In this document: positions 35,191-43,927 of the stretch, one piece after another
Position numbering within the stretch: the first letter of the stretch is position 1
Layout of the letters: the number at the start of each line of letters is the position of its first letter
Assembly: GCA_964468435.1 (NCBI GenBank)
Contig: CAYXVE010000003.1
Location: 1-64,000, forward strand
DNA from: JBCCTX01 sp964468435
GTDB taxonomy: Bacteria; Bacteroidota; Bacteroidia; J057
Reading direction: 5' to 3'
Length of the DNA stretch: 64,000 nt
Position numbers and translations under genes: made by a program
Notes under the pieces: model-generated
Seen by the model: only the letters and a program-made list of their open reading frames with translations
The model's database searches: none
Told to the model about the DNA's origin: nothing

Positions 35191-35223
35191 TCAAGATAAT
35201 ACTCTTAAACAGACCATCCAAAA
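35191..35223 (-). promoter_or_regulatory. Predicted promoter of the Gfo/Idh/MocA gene
   Basis: On the minus strand TTTTG (35223-35219), a 20-bp spacer and TATCTTGA (35198-35191) resemble the -33/-7 consensus, with mismatches in the -7 box. Confidence 0.4.
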
Positions 35224-35245
35224 TGTAAAATTTGAGTTGTAATTA

Positions 35246-36634
35246 TTATCCTTTTTCAGTCCATACAGTCTCTGGTCCCTTGATGATTCCGATCAGCATA
35301 CCCAGCATACTTGCCACCAGACCTAATATCAAAGCAGGTATCTCAACTGGATAGATTTCAAAAAAAATCCAGACTCCCATTCCCAGTATCATCGACCATA
35401 AAGCACCGATATTGTTAGCAGATTTAAGGTATAGACCCGCTGTAAGTGGGACAAATAAGGATACCAGACTTAAAGAAGAAGCCTGAGCAACTAAGTCATA
35501 TATATTATTGGATACCATCGCCAATACAGCGGAAATCAACGTAATCAGAACAACTGCATATCTCATAATCCGTAACATCTGTGCATCCTTTAAGCCAGGA
35601 ATCAAAGGTCGGATGATATTTTCGCCCAAAATTGTAGCTGGAGCCAGAATGGCGCCACTGGAAGTACTCAAAATGGCAGAAAGCAAGGCTCCTAAGAGCA
35701 GCACCTGCATAGATAGGTTTCCGTGTTGAAGTACCATGATCGGTATAACCATCTGAGTATCTTCTTCCAATAGCTCAGGGTAGAGCAGTTTCGCTCCCAG
35801 GCCTATTCCCAGGGGGATAAAGGCAATCGATAAATACAATAAACCAGAAAAATAAGACGCATATACAGCAGCACGTTCGGATCTGGCAGAATTGACTCGT
35901 TGAAAAATGTCTTGCTGCGGAATGGATCCCAGCCCTATTGTGATCCATGCTGAGATATAATGTACTATACTGTAAAAATCACTTTTAGGAACTATATTGA
36001 AAAATCCCGGTGGAGTACTTTTTATGAGCCTGTCTACTCCTCCTGCGTCTGCGATTACTACATAACCCAGTATGGCGAGACCCAATATGATGACAATCGT
36101 CTGTACAACATCAGCTATAGATACGGCCCACATACCGCCTATATAGGTATACAACATAACTACCACAGATACAATAATCACTCCTGCAAAGCGAGGAATA
36201 TCAGCAATTACTTCAAGCAAAATAGCAAGAGCTACCATTTGTGCAGCTATCCACCCAAAGTATGAAAGTACGTTGAATACTGAGGAGATCAGTTCTGCTT
36301 TTCGTCCAAAACGGTCTCTGTAAAAATCGTTGAAGGTGAGAATATTGAGCCTGTAAAGCGGCCTGGCATAGAATAATCCGATCAGCAATAGACACAATGC
36401 GGCACCAAAAGGGTCTTCTACCACACCGATCAAACCATGACTGATAAATTCAGAAGAGGCTCCCATGATCGTCTCCGATCCAAACCATGTCGCAAAGAGC
36501 GCTGTACCAGCAATCAGCATGGGAAGTTTTCGCCCCGCCACTACAAAGTCATGTGTAGTTTTTACCCTCCTGGAAGCCCACCATCCTATCATCAGGGTTA
36601 ACATGAGATACAGCACTATAAAAAAAAGCAGCAT
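35246..36634 (-). CDS. Sodium:solute symporter (SSS family)
   Basis: A 462-residue inner-membrane protein with about 13 helices. Family marks are TTHDFVVAGRKLPMLIAGTAL, TWFGSETIMGASSEF, IGGMWAVSIADVVQTIVII and LLSAILSTSSGAILAPATILGENI. It is shorter than the symporter at 30227 and clearly not a recent duplicate. Being upstream of, and on the same strand as, the Gfo/Idh/MocA gene, it may import a product of that enzyme (inference). Substrate unknown. Confidence 0.87.
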   Translation of the reverse strand: MLLFFIVLYLMLTLMIGWWASRRVKTTHDFVVAGRKLPMLIAGTALFATWFGSETIMGASSEFISHGLIGVVEDPFGAALCLLLIGLFYARPLYRLNILTFNDFYRDRFGRKAELISSVFNVLSYFGWIAAQMVALAILLEVIADIPRFAGVIIVSVVVMLYTYIGGMWAVSIADVVQTIVIILGLAILGYVVIADAGGVDRLIKSTPPGFFNIVPKSDFYSIVHYISAWITIGLGSIPQQDIFQRVNSARSERAAVYASYFSGLLYLSIAFIPLGIGLGAKLLYPELLEEDTQMVIPIMVLQHGNLSMQVLLLGALLSAILSTSSGAILAPATILGENIIRPLIPGLKDAQMLRIMRYAVVLITLISAVLAMVSNNIYDLVAQASSLSLVSLFVPLTAGLYLKSANNIGALWSMILGMGVWIFFEIYPVEIPALILGLVASMLGMLIGIIKGPETVWTEKG

Positions 36635-36777
36635 GTAACAGGGATTTACTTCGTTGGGAAGTAAAAATAACAGTTTTTACTACTGTCTACAGCCTTTTTC
36701 CCTAAAAATTTGTGAATACGTGCGAATTTTGAAGTGGAAGAAAAATCTCTATTTTAACTGTCAAAATAATAACACAG

Positions 36778-37941
36778 ATGCCCGTTTCTTCAAGGTTGAA
36801 TCCTTTTGCTCCATTTCTGCAAAATCGATCATATGGTTCGATCGGCTTAATATACCTAATCCATTCCCTGCCGCTGGGGACCTGGATCGTATATATCCCG
36901 TATATGAAAGACAACCTTAAACTTTCTGAGGGTCAATTGGGAATTGCCTTATTCAGCTTTGCTATCGGTGCTGTGATCATGATGCCACTCAGCAGTAAAA
37001 TTATTAGATATATGGGAGATGGAAGGACAACAGCATTCAGTACATGGTTGAATTGTCTGGTTTTCTCCATACCTCTCTTTTCCACAAGTATGGTTTGGCT
37101 CTGTATCACCTTGTTTTTGGCAGGATTGTCGGGGGGACTTATGGATATATCCATGAATGCAACTGCATCTGTCATGGAGCGAAAATCCCAAAATTATTTT
37201 ATGTCCGGCTGTCATGGCTTTTTCAGCCTTGGAGCTGCAATAGCTGGAGGGATAGGCGGCTGGATAGCTTCTACGGGAATTTCACCGGTATATCATATGA
37301 TCCTCGTAAACGTATTCCTGTGTGCATTTCAGTTTGTCATCCTTCGATATTACATCGACGTAAGAGATGAGACCCATTCTGGTTCTACCCGGATTAAAAT
37401 CAATCAATTTCCTCTGATTGGGATCGCCTTGATCGCAATGTGGCTGATGATGGGGGAAGGAGCTATACATGACTGGAGTACGGTCTACATGAAAGAGATA
37501 GCTATGGCCCCTACCTCACAGGTTGGATTGGGATTTGCCGGATACTCATTTGCCATGGCTCTGGGAAGATTTATGGGAGACTGGATTCAAGAAAGATTGA
37601 GTACACGTCTTATCATCACAGTTGGAGGCCTGCTGGCATCTATTGGCTTATTGATTGTGCTTAGTGCCAGCATATTTTGGTCTGTTACAGGTTTTACAAT
37701 AGTGGGTTTGGGTCTTTCCGGAATGGTACCTGTATTATTCCGTGAAGCATCCAGATTACCAGATGTTGCAGCGGCACAAGGTATTGCCACCGTGGCTGGA
37801 GTAGGATATGCCGGCCTGTTACTAGGACCTGTTATCCTGGGTTTTATTGCCGAATTTAGCAGTCTCAAATTCAGCTTTATATTTATAATTGTTCTCTTTT
37901 TGGCATCTATTATTCTCTCAAATAAATCTATCAAGAATTAA
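36778..37941 (+). CDS. MFS transporter, YbjJ-like
   Basis: A 387-residue, 12-helix major facilitator. The segment GLMDISMNATASVMERK followed by FMSGCHGFFSLGAAIAGGIG is typical of the YbjJ/FucP-like branch. The second half begins at MGEGAIHDWSTVYMKE. It is an inner-membrane transporter of unknown substrate. ACTGTCAAAAT just upstream (about 36757) resembles the core of the palindrome at 13492. Divergent from the symporter at 35246, 143 bp apart. Confidence 0.82.
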   Translation: MPVSSRLNPFAPFLQNRSYGSIGLIYLIHSLPLGTWIVYIPYMKDNLKLSEGQLGIALFSFAIGAVIMMPLSSKIIRYMGDGRTTAFSTWLNCLVFSIPLFSTSMVWLCITLFLAGLSGGLMDISMNATASVMERKSQNYFMSGCHGFFSLGAAIAGGIGGWIASTGISPVYHMILVNVFLCAFQFVILRYYIDVRDETHSGSTRIKINQFPLIGIALIAMWLMMGEGAIHDWSTVYMKEIAMAPTSQVGLGFAGYSFAMALGRFMGDWIQERLSTRLIITVGGLLASIGLLIVLSASIFWSVTGFTIVGLGLSGMVPVLFREASRLPDVAAAQGIATVAGVGYAGLLLGPVILGFIAEFSSLKFSFIFIIVLFLASIILSNKSIKN

Positions 37942-38026
37942 AGATTTACCCGCTTGAATTATCAACCTTCTGGCCTCAAGGCTGTTTGTATTTACGACCA
38001 TTTTAATCAAGCACATAAATTAGGAT

Positions 38027-39022
38027 ATGAATTTGACTCAAGAAAATAAGCTAAACCAGCGTATATGGTTGTTGATCATTATGGTATTGTCCACACTAAC
38101 CTATACTAGTTGCGAAGATGAGGACAATCCCGCTGACCAAGATCAGGACGATATTCTGGCGTTTGTCCAGAATGATCCCAGGCTTACGACTCTGGCTGAA
38201 GCGCTGCAAACTGGTAACCTTATACAAACCCTGGAAGGAAATGGTCCATTTACCCTATTTGCCCCTACCAACGATGCTTTTGAAACATTTCTGGAAGATA
38301 ACGATCTCAATAGTGTTAATGATATTGAGGGGATTACCCTTACCAGAACCCTTCTGCATCACATGGTGCAGGACAGGTTAACAAGTGGACAAGTCATCGA
38401 TGGATATATTCCTACCCTACTGATAGGATTTTCGACTACCAACTCAGTGAATATGTATGTGGATTCAAGAGCCATAGCATATCTCAATCTCAATGCAAAT
38501 ATTATTGAACCAGACAATGAAGTAAGCAATGGCATTGTGCACATTGTAGATGGTGTAATTCCCATACCAACCGTTATTGATCACGTATCTTATAGCGATA
38601 ATTTCACAATCTTTATAGAAGCTCTATCCAGGACCGATATGGCTATCAATTTTATCGATACGCTGAGCAGTGAAGGCCCTTTTACGCTATTTGCCCCAAA
38701 TAATGAAGCCTTTGACCAATTTTTTAATTCAAATAATAACTTAAATCTCATCGAAGATATTCCCGCAGATACCCTTCAAAAAATACTGAGTTACCATATC
38801 ATACCCGGGCGGAATATTCTTTCTACTAACCTCGATATGCTACAGTCATATGAGACCTTAGCTACTGATAAACCGATTATTGATATTCAGCCCGATGGTA
38901 GTGGAGGGTTGTTGATCGAGGATGAACAAAACAGGGTAACAAATGTCATAGCCGTCAATATACAGGGCTTCAATGGTGTAGTACATGCAATTAATAGGGT
39001 ATTACTGCCAGAATTGCGATGA
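38027..39022 (+). CDS. Lipoprotein with two fasciclin (FAS1) domains
   Basis: A 331-residue protein with a lipobox (STLTYTSC, Cys at about residue 29) and an acidic linker (EDEDNPADQDQDD). Two FAS1 domains follow, about 42-180 and 190-331. Each has the H1 motif (GPFTLFAPTNDAFETF; GPFTLFAPNNEAFDQF), the H-box (TLLHHMVQDR; ILSYHIIPGR) and a terminal strand (NGIVHIVDGVI; NGVVHAINRVLLPE). It is an outer-membrane lipoprotein likely used in adhesion or polymer contacts. Its stop codon is the first base triplet of a terminator-like hairpin. Confidence 0.88.
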   Translation: MNLTQENKLNQRIWLLIIMVLSTLTYTSCEDEDNPADQDQDDILAFVQNDPRLTTLAEALQTGNLIQTLEGNGPFTLFAPTNDAFETFLEDNDLNSVNDIEGITLTRTLLHHMVQDRLTSGQVIDGYIPTLLIGFSTTNSVNMYVDSRAIAYLNLNANIIEPDNEVSNGIVHIVDGVIPIPTVIDHVSYSDNFTIFIEALSRTDMAINFIDTLSSEGPFTLFAPNNEAFDQFFNSNNNLNLIEDIPADTLQKILSYHIIPGRNILSTNLDMLQSYETLATDKPIIDIQPDGSGGLLIEDEQNRVTNVIAVNIQGFNGVVHAINRVLLPELR

Positions 39023-39048
39023 GGAAGTCTCAAGATTCGACTTCCTCA
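39020..39048 (+). terminator. Hairpin at the end of the fasciclin gene
   Basis: TGAGGAAGTC (39020-39029) pairs with GACTTCCTCA (39039-39048), a 10-bp stem with a 9-nt loop. The stop codon lies in the stem. The following bases are pyrimidine-rich but not a U-run. It separates two convergent genes. Confidence 0.55.
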
Positions 39049-39183
39049 TCATGCTCTTCTCTCTAAAAACGCTTCACTCATTCTAAAGAAACTAAAATGC
39101 CCTATTCTGTTGTTGAGATCATAACTGTTTTCAACGCTATACCGTAACCATTGAATTTTAAGAAATCTCTATATCAATCAACG

Positions 39184-39729
39184 TTAATTGGAATTTCTGC
39201 GCTCTCTGCCTCCACTGCGACCTCTACCTTGTCTTTTTTCCTTTCTTTCCTCCTTTAAGGCCAAATAACTTTGGTATTGAGATTCGTCCAAAATTTCTTT
39301 CAATGCTTCGTCTGTTCCTGCATTGACTTCCTGAATCTTTGTCCGCATACCACTGAGATCTTCCCGGTATTTGCTCCTTATTTCCTGCATAGCTGCACGC
39401 ATGGATTCAGGATCTCCAGTGTGTACATCTCTTGCTGCCTGAGCTTCTTCACGCATAGCGGCTATGGTAGGTTCATAAGATACAGCTATGACCTGAACCT
39501 TGGTATATTGACCTACGTAAAGATCCTGAACCTGAGTTTCCTGCTCTTCACTCAGATCCAGTTCCTGGCTCAAGCGCTTAGTTGTTTTCTCGGCATTTTT
39601 TTCAGGATCCATATCCATGTATTCCTGAATACCTGCCATGGGTCCACGTCCCATACCCGGGCTACGTTGAGCGTATATTCCGAGTGTAATGGTGAGCAGG
39701 GTAATCGTAGCTATCAATACTTTCCTCAT
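39184..39729 (-). CDS. Periplasmic Spy/CpxP-like (LTXXQ-type) protein
   Basis: A 181-residue protein with a signal peptide (IATITLLTITLGIYAQ). The mature part is almost all helix: LSQELDLSEEQETQVQDLY is the LTxxQ-like motif, followed by helical arms and EALKEILDESQYQSYLALKE. The tail is Arg/Gly-rich. Spy/CpxP proteins act as periplasmic chaperones or stress sensors. Met-rich MGRGPMAGIQEYMDMD near the N-terminus may bind metal (inference). Confidence 0.75.
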   Translation of the reverse strand: MRKVLIATITLLTITLGIYAQRSPGMGRGPMAGIQEYMDMDPEKNAEKTTKRLSQELDLSEEQETQVQDLYVGQYTKVQVIAVSYEPTIAAMREEAQAARDVHTGDPESMRAAMQEIRSKYREDLSGMRTKIQEVNAGTDEALKEILDESQYQSYLALKEERKEKRQGRGRSGGRERRNSN

Positions 39730-39827
39730 GATGTTTCTTGATTTGAATGTTTAAATTTTTTTTCGAATTCCTATTCATTAGACAAACCATAGACATCACT
39801 TATTTCCTACCGTTTAATTTACCTGTC

Positions 39828-40625
39828 TTAGTGAACAATAATTTTATCTTCAACCCTTATTTCCTCACCTTTTTCCCAGGTAGCGAGTAATCCAAAAAGC
39901 ACACTTTTCTCCGGACGGCGATATGTTCGCAGGGTTTCCAGTGGTTCTTCACCTTTTTCTGCGGTATCCTGGTCAATTGTGGTCACTTTGCATCTGCCAC
40001 ATGGTCCCACGCCATGAAAGTTAACCTTACCTACGGAGAAACGCTTCCAATGGTCCTCTGTATAAGGCTTGCCTCCTTCAAATACCAAATTGGGTCTGAA
40101 ACGATTCATTGGGAGGGGCTCTTGAAGCCTGTTGTTAAGATCTTGCAAACTCTCCTGCCCTATAATCAGGAAAGGCGTACGATCAGCATAGCTCACCCAT
40201 GACCCTCCAGGAGCGTATTTAGGCTTTACTGTTCTGGAGTGATCATTGTACATATACACCAACCTGCAGGGTCTCCCAAGCGTCTCTTCCAGCCAATGAT
40301 CTGCGACTTCCCCCACTCTCAAGGAAGGCACTACATCATTCCAGACACTGATTTCCAGTATTTCGCTTCCATCTAGTGTAAGGGGTATCTGGAGTGGACT
40401 AATGTTCTTGTGTTTGTGCCTAATTTCCAAACGATCCTCAAAAAGATAGGGTTGAAGCAGTGACATTTGAGGTACTTGCCGCTGAGTGAGATGCTTGTAT
40501 TCTTCCGCATCTACGATCATCCATTTTCTGTCATGAGCAAGGCCTTGTGGTTCCACCCTGGCTTGTTCCAGTCTGATCCCTCCCAGAGACTTGACTGGAT
40601 ATATGTAAATATCTGTTAATTTCAT
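39828..40625 (-). CDS. MOSC domain protein, YcbX-like
   Basis: A 265-residue protein. An N-terminal MOSC beta barrel (YIYPVKSLGGIRL, LAHDRKWMIVD) is followed by the MOSC domain with RFRPNLVFEG and the conserved cysteine in GVGPCGRCKVTTIDQ. Family members bind the molybdenum cofactor and reduce N-hydroxylated compounds (YcbX). The ferredoxin domain of E. coli YcbX is absent. Divergent from the aceK relic, 30 bp apart. Confidence 0.86.
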   Translation of the reverse strand: MKLTDIYIYPVKSLGGIRLEQARVEPQGLAHDRKWMIVDAEEYKHLTQRQVPQMSLLQPYLFEDRLEIRHKHKNISPLQIPLTLDGSEILEISVWNDVVPSLRVGEVADHWLEETLGRPCRLVYMYNDHSRTVKPKYAPGGSWVSYADRTPFLIIGQESLQDLNNRLQEPLPMNRFRPNLVFEGGKPYTEDHWKRFSVGKVNFHGVGPCGRCKVTTIDQDTAEKGEEPLETLRTYRRPEKSVLFGLLATWEKGEEIRVEDKIIVH

Positions 40626-40655
40626 GCACCAAAATTAATCAAATTCCTTGATGTA

Positions 40656-41018
40656 ATGCTATCTGACATACATTCCGTAATCTTAAAAGGGTACAAAAAC
40701 TAACTCCGCATATTTCGACAGATCAAAAGCACTTGCCAGGCTACTTTTCGAACAGCGAGACTGGCAAGGAGTTCAGCAAAATGCCCAAAGCGGATTACGC
40801 TATATAAATCGCTGGTAGGTACCTTAGTAAGAAAAGTAAAAAGAAAGATCGGGAATCAACACCGGTCGCATCAGGTCTGGAAACAACTCAAATACATGTA
40901 TTTACAGAATATTTCAGGCAGACTGGATGAAAAACTGGCCAAGAACTTTTTCAACCTTATTAGTAGAAAGTGTATGATGGTATCGGGGTCCTGGAAGACC
41001 CCAGACAAGATAATTATC
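40656..41018 (+). pseudogene. aceK: Relic of isocitrate dehydrogenase kinase/phosphatase (N-terminal part)
   Basis: Three reading-frame segments line up end to end with the AceK N-terminus. Frame 0 gives MLSDIHSVILKGY from ATG 40656, then meets TAA at 40701. The +1 frame gives SAYFDRSKALARLLFEQRDW, then QGVQQNAQSGLRYINR, up to TAG at 40816. Frame 0 resumes LVGTLVRKVKRKIGN and later KLAKNFFNLISRK. Compared from memory with E. coli AceK (IAQTILQGF, QRFEQADWHAVQQ, VGLVVEQL, IAESFFNSV), spacing is kept without gaps if one frameshift near 40700 and one near 40812 are bridged. About 120 of some 580 residues remain; kinase and phosphatase residues are gone. The relic abuts the acyltransferase stop (41022). 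AceK normally controls isocitrate flux into the glyoxylate bypass. Confidence 0.72.
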
Positions 41019-41021
41019 CGG

Positions 41022-41864
41022 CTAGGCTTCGGCCAAAGCAAAGGTCTTCTCTCTCAGGTAATCGATCAATTGCTGACCCTTAAAATGACCGAGTTGCTCA
41101 TAGAGAATAGGATCTCCGATATTGATCAGGATCTGTGTGCCCATCTTGTTTCGCACTTCGTAAAGTAGCATGCTTAGTCTCAACATGGCACTGACCTGAC
41201 TTACGAGTTGAAACAGCCGGCTGTTTTGTCCTTGGAAATATACAGGCACAACTGTAGCCCCGGATTTCTGAACCAGTTTTGCAGTAAAACGCTTCCATTC
41301 CAGATCTTCAGCCTTACCCAGGCCTTTGGGTGAGGTGGCCACGCCACCTGAGGGAAAAATCGCGACAGCATGACCCTGCTGAAGCCTGCCCAGAGCAATA
41401 TTCCGGGAGTTAATGTTGGTTTGTAAAGCATCTTTGGTTTCCCTAAAATCAATAGGGAGCAGAAACTGATTGAGCCGCTCATCCTGCCTGCACAGTACCT
41501 CATTGACCAGCACAACAAATTCTGTCCTCTTGCGGGATACCAGATATCCCAAAATCAATCCGTCCAGTACACCGAATGGATGATTGGAAATAAAAAGCAC
41601 CGGACCTTCCTCCGGAACCTTTTCCATCTGCTTTTGATCATACACGGGCGTTACAGATAATTTTCTGAGAGCTACTTCCCATACCTCACGGGGCGTAATA
41701 TCCATTGCCTGCAATTCGTTATACAGCTTTTGAATCTTTTTCCTTCCTGTCAGGTTTTCGATGGTTTTCATCAATAATTGTCTCGCCCTGGGATCATATT
41801 CAGAAGCATAGGTAATTTTATTATTAAGGTCGGACTTATCTTTGTTGGTCAAAGTATTACACAT
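41022..41864 (-). CDS. PlsC-like lysophospholipid/lipid acyltransferase
   Basis: A 280-residue protein with the glycerolipid acyltransferase fold. The catalytic His/Asp block is NHPFGVLDG near residue 94, followed by the FPSGGVAT motif (in place of FPEG), and VVPVYFQGQNSRLF. It lacks clear membrane helices. Bacteroidota use related enzymes in glycine- or ornithine-lipid synthesis, so an O-acyltransferase of amino-acid lipids is possible (inference). Its 3' end touches the aceK relic on the other strand. Confidence 0.82.
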   Translation of the reverse strand: MCNTLTNKDKSDLNNKITYASEYDPRARQLLMKTIENLTGRKKIQKLYNELQAMDITPREVWEVALRKLSVTPVYDQKQMEKVPEEGPVLFISNHPFGVLDGLILGYLVSRKRTEFVVLVNEVLCRQDERLNQFLLPIDFRETKDALQTNINSRNIALGRLQQGHAVAIFPSGGVATSPKGLGKAEDLEWKRFTAKLVQKSGATVVPVYFQGQNSRLFQLVSQVSAMLRLSMLLYEVRNKMGTQILINIGDPILYEQLGHFKGQQLIDYLREKTFALAEA

Positions 41865-41959
41865 TGCATTATCTCAAATATTCACACCTAGTATTATCCT
41901 GCAATATACGCATTTTTGAAATAAAAAGATAAAGGAAGACAGCGTATGGTAGATGATGA

Positions 41960-42014
41960 ATGGTGGACAGTAATGTAGATGCTATGTATTTACGATTGAT
42001 CTACTGTCCACCAT
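41960..42014. repeat. 13-bp inverted repeat between two minus-strand genes
   Basis: ATGGTGGACAGTA (41960-41972) and TACTGTCCACCAT (42002-42014) are exact inverted copies around a 29-bp loop, just behind the PHP-domain gene. The surrounding bases (TCTACAGTCAACAG, TGGTAGATGATGA) echo the same GACAGTAGA words. It may be a terminator without U-run or a remnant of a repeat family. Confidence 0.5.
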
Positions 42015-42048
42015 CTAAGGACTACAACCAGAGGTCTACAGTCAACAG

Positions 42049-43164
42049 TTATTTCATCTCAACTTCCAGTGTCATTTCTGGATGAGTCTTGGGTGCTGTC
42101 AGCGCATTCCAAACTCTGAAATTCAATTCAAATTCATCGAACTTATCGGTTGTTCTCACCTCAATATCAGTTACTCCATGAGGCTTTATGCTGATCATGT
42201 CGGTGTCGGTTTGAAATGTATAATCCGTGAGGTTTTCCAGGATAAATTCCACATCAGAGTTATTGCGGATGGAAACTGTGGCTACGGTAGAATTTCCCTG
42301 ATATTCTGCTTTTTCAATAGACAGGCAAGCATTGACCAGAGGTATGAGCTGAGCGGGTCTTCCAATCAGAATGTTGTTATACCATACTACGGTACGGCTG
42401 TTTTCCAGGGCATCCTGAATAGCATCCAGCGAATTTTCGGTGGCAAATACCAAGGTTACGGGACGATGTCCTCCATATGCTACATCATATTCCCAGTCGA
42501 TCAATCCGTGTATGTCAGATGTCCCCAGGATGACCAGATCATGGTCGAGTGCGATTTGTAAGGCTTCTTCTGAATAGGTTAATTCATTGACCACTTCAAT
42601 ACCGTGAAGCAAGTCTTCTTCTATCAGTTGTCTGTGGAGGTCGGTCAGTGTGGCGACGCCATCGGGTCGCTGAGCCGTCCAAGCGGGGTGATTCCAGAAG
42701 ATGAAAGCTCCCTGGCTTTTAGCTTCACGGAAAACGGGAAGAGGGTCATCCTGCAACAGCTTGTTGACATCTTGGAGAAATATTGCATTGCTGTGTCCGG
42801 GAGGCATGGAGCGAGTGATCTCAGCTCCTCTGATTACCAAGAGGTCGGCAGGACCATTTTCTGCGGTCATCGAAGCGATCTCGTAAGAGCGATTGTGGTC
42901 GGGATGCGGAATATCCGCTGTGTGGGGTTGATACTCTAGATGATCAGTCATCGCGATAGCATCCAAACCATCTTTCCACGATTCCTCAACGCGAATGGAA
43001 GGCCAGACATTTCCGTCTGAGAATACGGTATGCTGGTGTAAATCCACTTTGAGGGTTTTATATCCGGGAACATCTGGAAATTCAATTTTCCGATCCTCTT
43101 CTGAAATTTGTGCAAATGCACAATTGATACAGGTAATGGCAAGCAAGAAAATAATTCGATTCAT
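42049..43164 (-). CDS. Exported PHP-domain phosphoesterase (Sb-PDE-like)
   Basis: A 371-residue protein with a signal peptide (IIFLLAITCINCAFAQ). The PHP metal motifs are DLHQHTVFSDG, AMTDHLEYQP, RGAEITR, FWNHPAW and LGTSDIHG. The C-terminal 90 residues are a beta-sandwich. The layout fits the Sb-PDE family of phosphodiesterases. It probably acts in the periplasm on phosphodiesters; the substrate is unknown. A perfect 14-bp palindrome lies 21 bp upstream of the ATG. Confidence 0.78.
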   Translation of the reverse strand: MNRIIFLLAITCINCAFAQISEEDRKIEFPDVPGYKTLKVDLHQHTVFSDGNVWPSIRVEESWKDGLDAIAMTDHLEYQPHTADIPHPDHNRSYEIASMTAENGPADLLVIRGAEITRSMPPGHSNAIFLQDVNKLLQDDPLPVFREAKSQGAFIFWNHPAWTAQRPDGVATLTDLHRQLIEEDLLHGIEVVNELTYSEEALQIALDHDLVILGTSDIHGLIDWEYDVAYGGHRPVTLVFATENSLDAIQDALENSRTVVWYNNILIGRPAQLIPLVNACLSIEKAEYQGNSTVATVSIRNNSDVEFILENLTDYTFQTDTDMISIKPHGVTDIEVRTTDKFDEFELNFRVWNALTAPKTHPEMTLEVEMK

Positions 43165-43184
43165 GTGATTAAATGTTAATTGGG

Positions 43185-43198
43185 TTTACAGCTGTAAA
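43185..43198. promoter_or_regulatory. Operator-like palindrome upstream of the PHP-domain gene
   Basis: TTTACAGCTGTAAA is a perfect 14-bp palindrome located 21-34 bp upstream of the PHP-gene ATG. It fits a site for a homodimeric repressor, though no regulator gene is adjacent. Confidence 0.4.
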
Positions 43199-43235
43199 AT
43201 AGCCTGCTGATGTTAAGATTGTGTAAACTTTGATT

Positions 43236-43841
43236 TCAATATTTATCCTTATCCTCATCTTCCTCTAACAGCCTCCTGTAAGCTTCTGGCGTATCAACAT
43301 CGCGTGATGCCGGTTCGAATGAGATCGCATACACATCCTTATGATATTTTTTTATCAGTTTCCTGGCTCCTGTAGCACCTTCCATCTCCAGCAGTCTTTC
43401 AAAATATACGCGTTCGAAGATTACGGGTACTCCATCTATATCATGGTACCTTGTCGCAACAATAGGCTTCTTCCCTCTGGCCTGTTTCAGAGCTTGCAGA
43501 TGTGCTGGGGTGATCAACGGCTGATCACATAGCATACATAGTACTGCCTGAGTATGGGGAAATTGCTCTTTTACAGTTGCTAATCCTGCCTTCAGGGAGG
43601 ATGCCATCCCCTGCTCCCAAAGTTTGTTATCCACAACGATGACTTTCTGAGCTATGGTATGAACAATTTTATCATAAAAGGCTCCCAATACGACGACGAC
43701 AGGAAAAAATCCAGCAGATTTTACGGTATCTATTGCATGCTGAAGCAAGGTCTTTCCCTGGTATACCAATAACTGCTTAGGTTCACCCATACGGGTAGAA
43801 GCCCCAGCAGCTAGTATGATCACCGGTATAACATTATCCAT
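43236..43841 (-). CDS. MobA-like nucleotidyltransferase (molybdenum cofactor cytidylyl/guanylyltransferase type)
   Basis: A 201-residue NTP transferase. The nucleotide-binding loop is ILAAGASTRMGEPKQLL, the metal site LCMLCDQPLITP, and the sugar/cofactor side GVPVIFERVYFERLL, GATGARKLI and DVDTPEAYRRL. This matches MocA/MobA-like enzymes that attach CMP or GMP to molybdopterin. No xanthine-dehydrogenase-type genes are beside it, but the MOSC protein 2.6 kb away also depends on molybdenum cofactor. Cytoplasmic. Confidence 0.83.
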   Translation of the reverse strand: MDNVIPVIILAAGASTRMGEPKQLLVYQGKTLLQHAIDTVKSAGFFPVVVVLGAFYDKIVHTIAQKVIVVDNKLWEQGMASSLKAGLATVKEQFPHTQAVLCMLCDQPLITPAHLQALKQARGKKPIVATRYHDIDGVPVIFERVYFERLLEMEGATGARKLIKKYHKDVYAISFEPASRDVDTPEAYRRLLEEDEDKDKY

Positions 43842-43927
43842 GAACTATCGATTGATGTGTATAGCTTTAATTTAGGTATCTAAGCTAGCATTTGTATTTT
43901 TACCCAAAATGAGAATTTAATATAAAA

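Noticed and set aside
40985..41002. GGGGTC/GACCCC hairpin as terminator of the acyltransferase gene
   Set aside because: Short stem without U-run and inside the aceK relic; probably fortuitous.
40896..41168. 90-codon plus-strand frame over the acyltransferase end
   Set aside because: Its first part is the aceK relic; the rest is antisense to the acyltransferase gene. It is not an independent gene.
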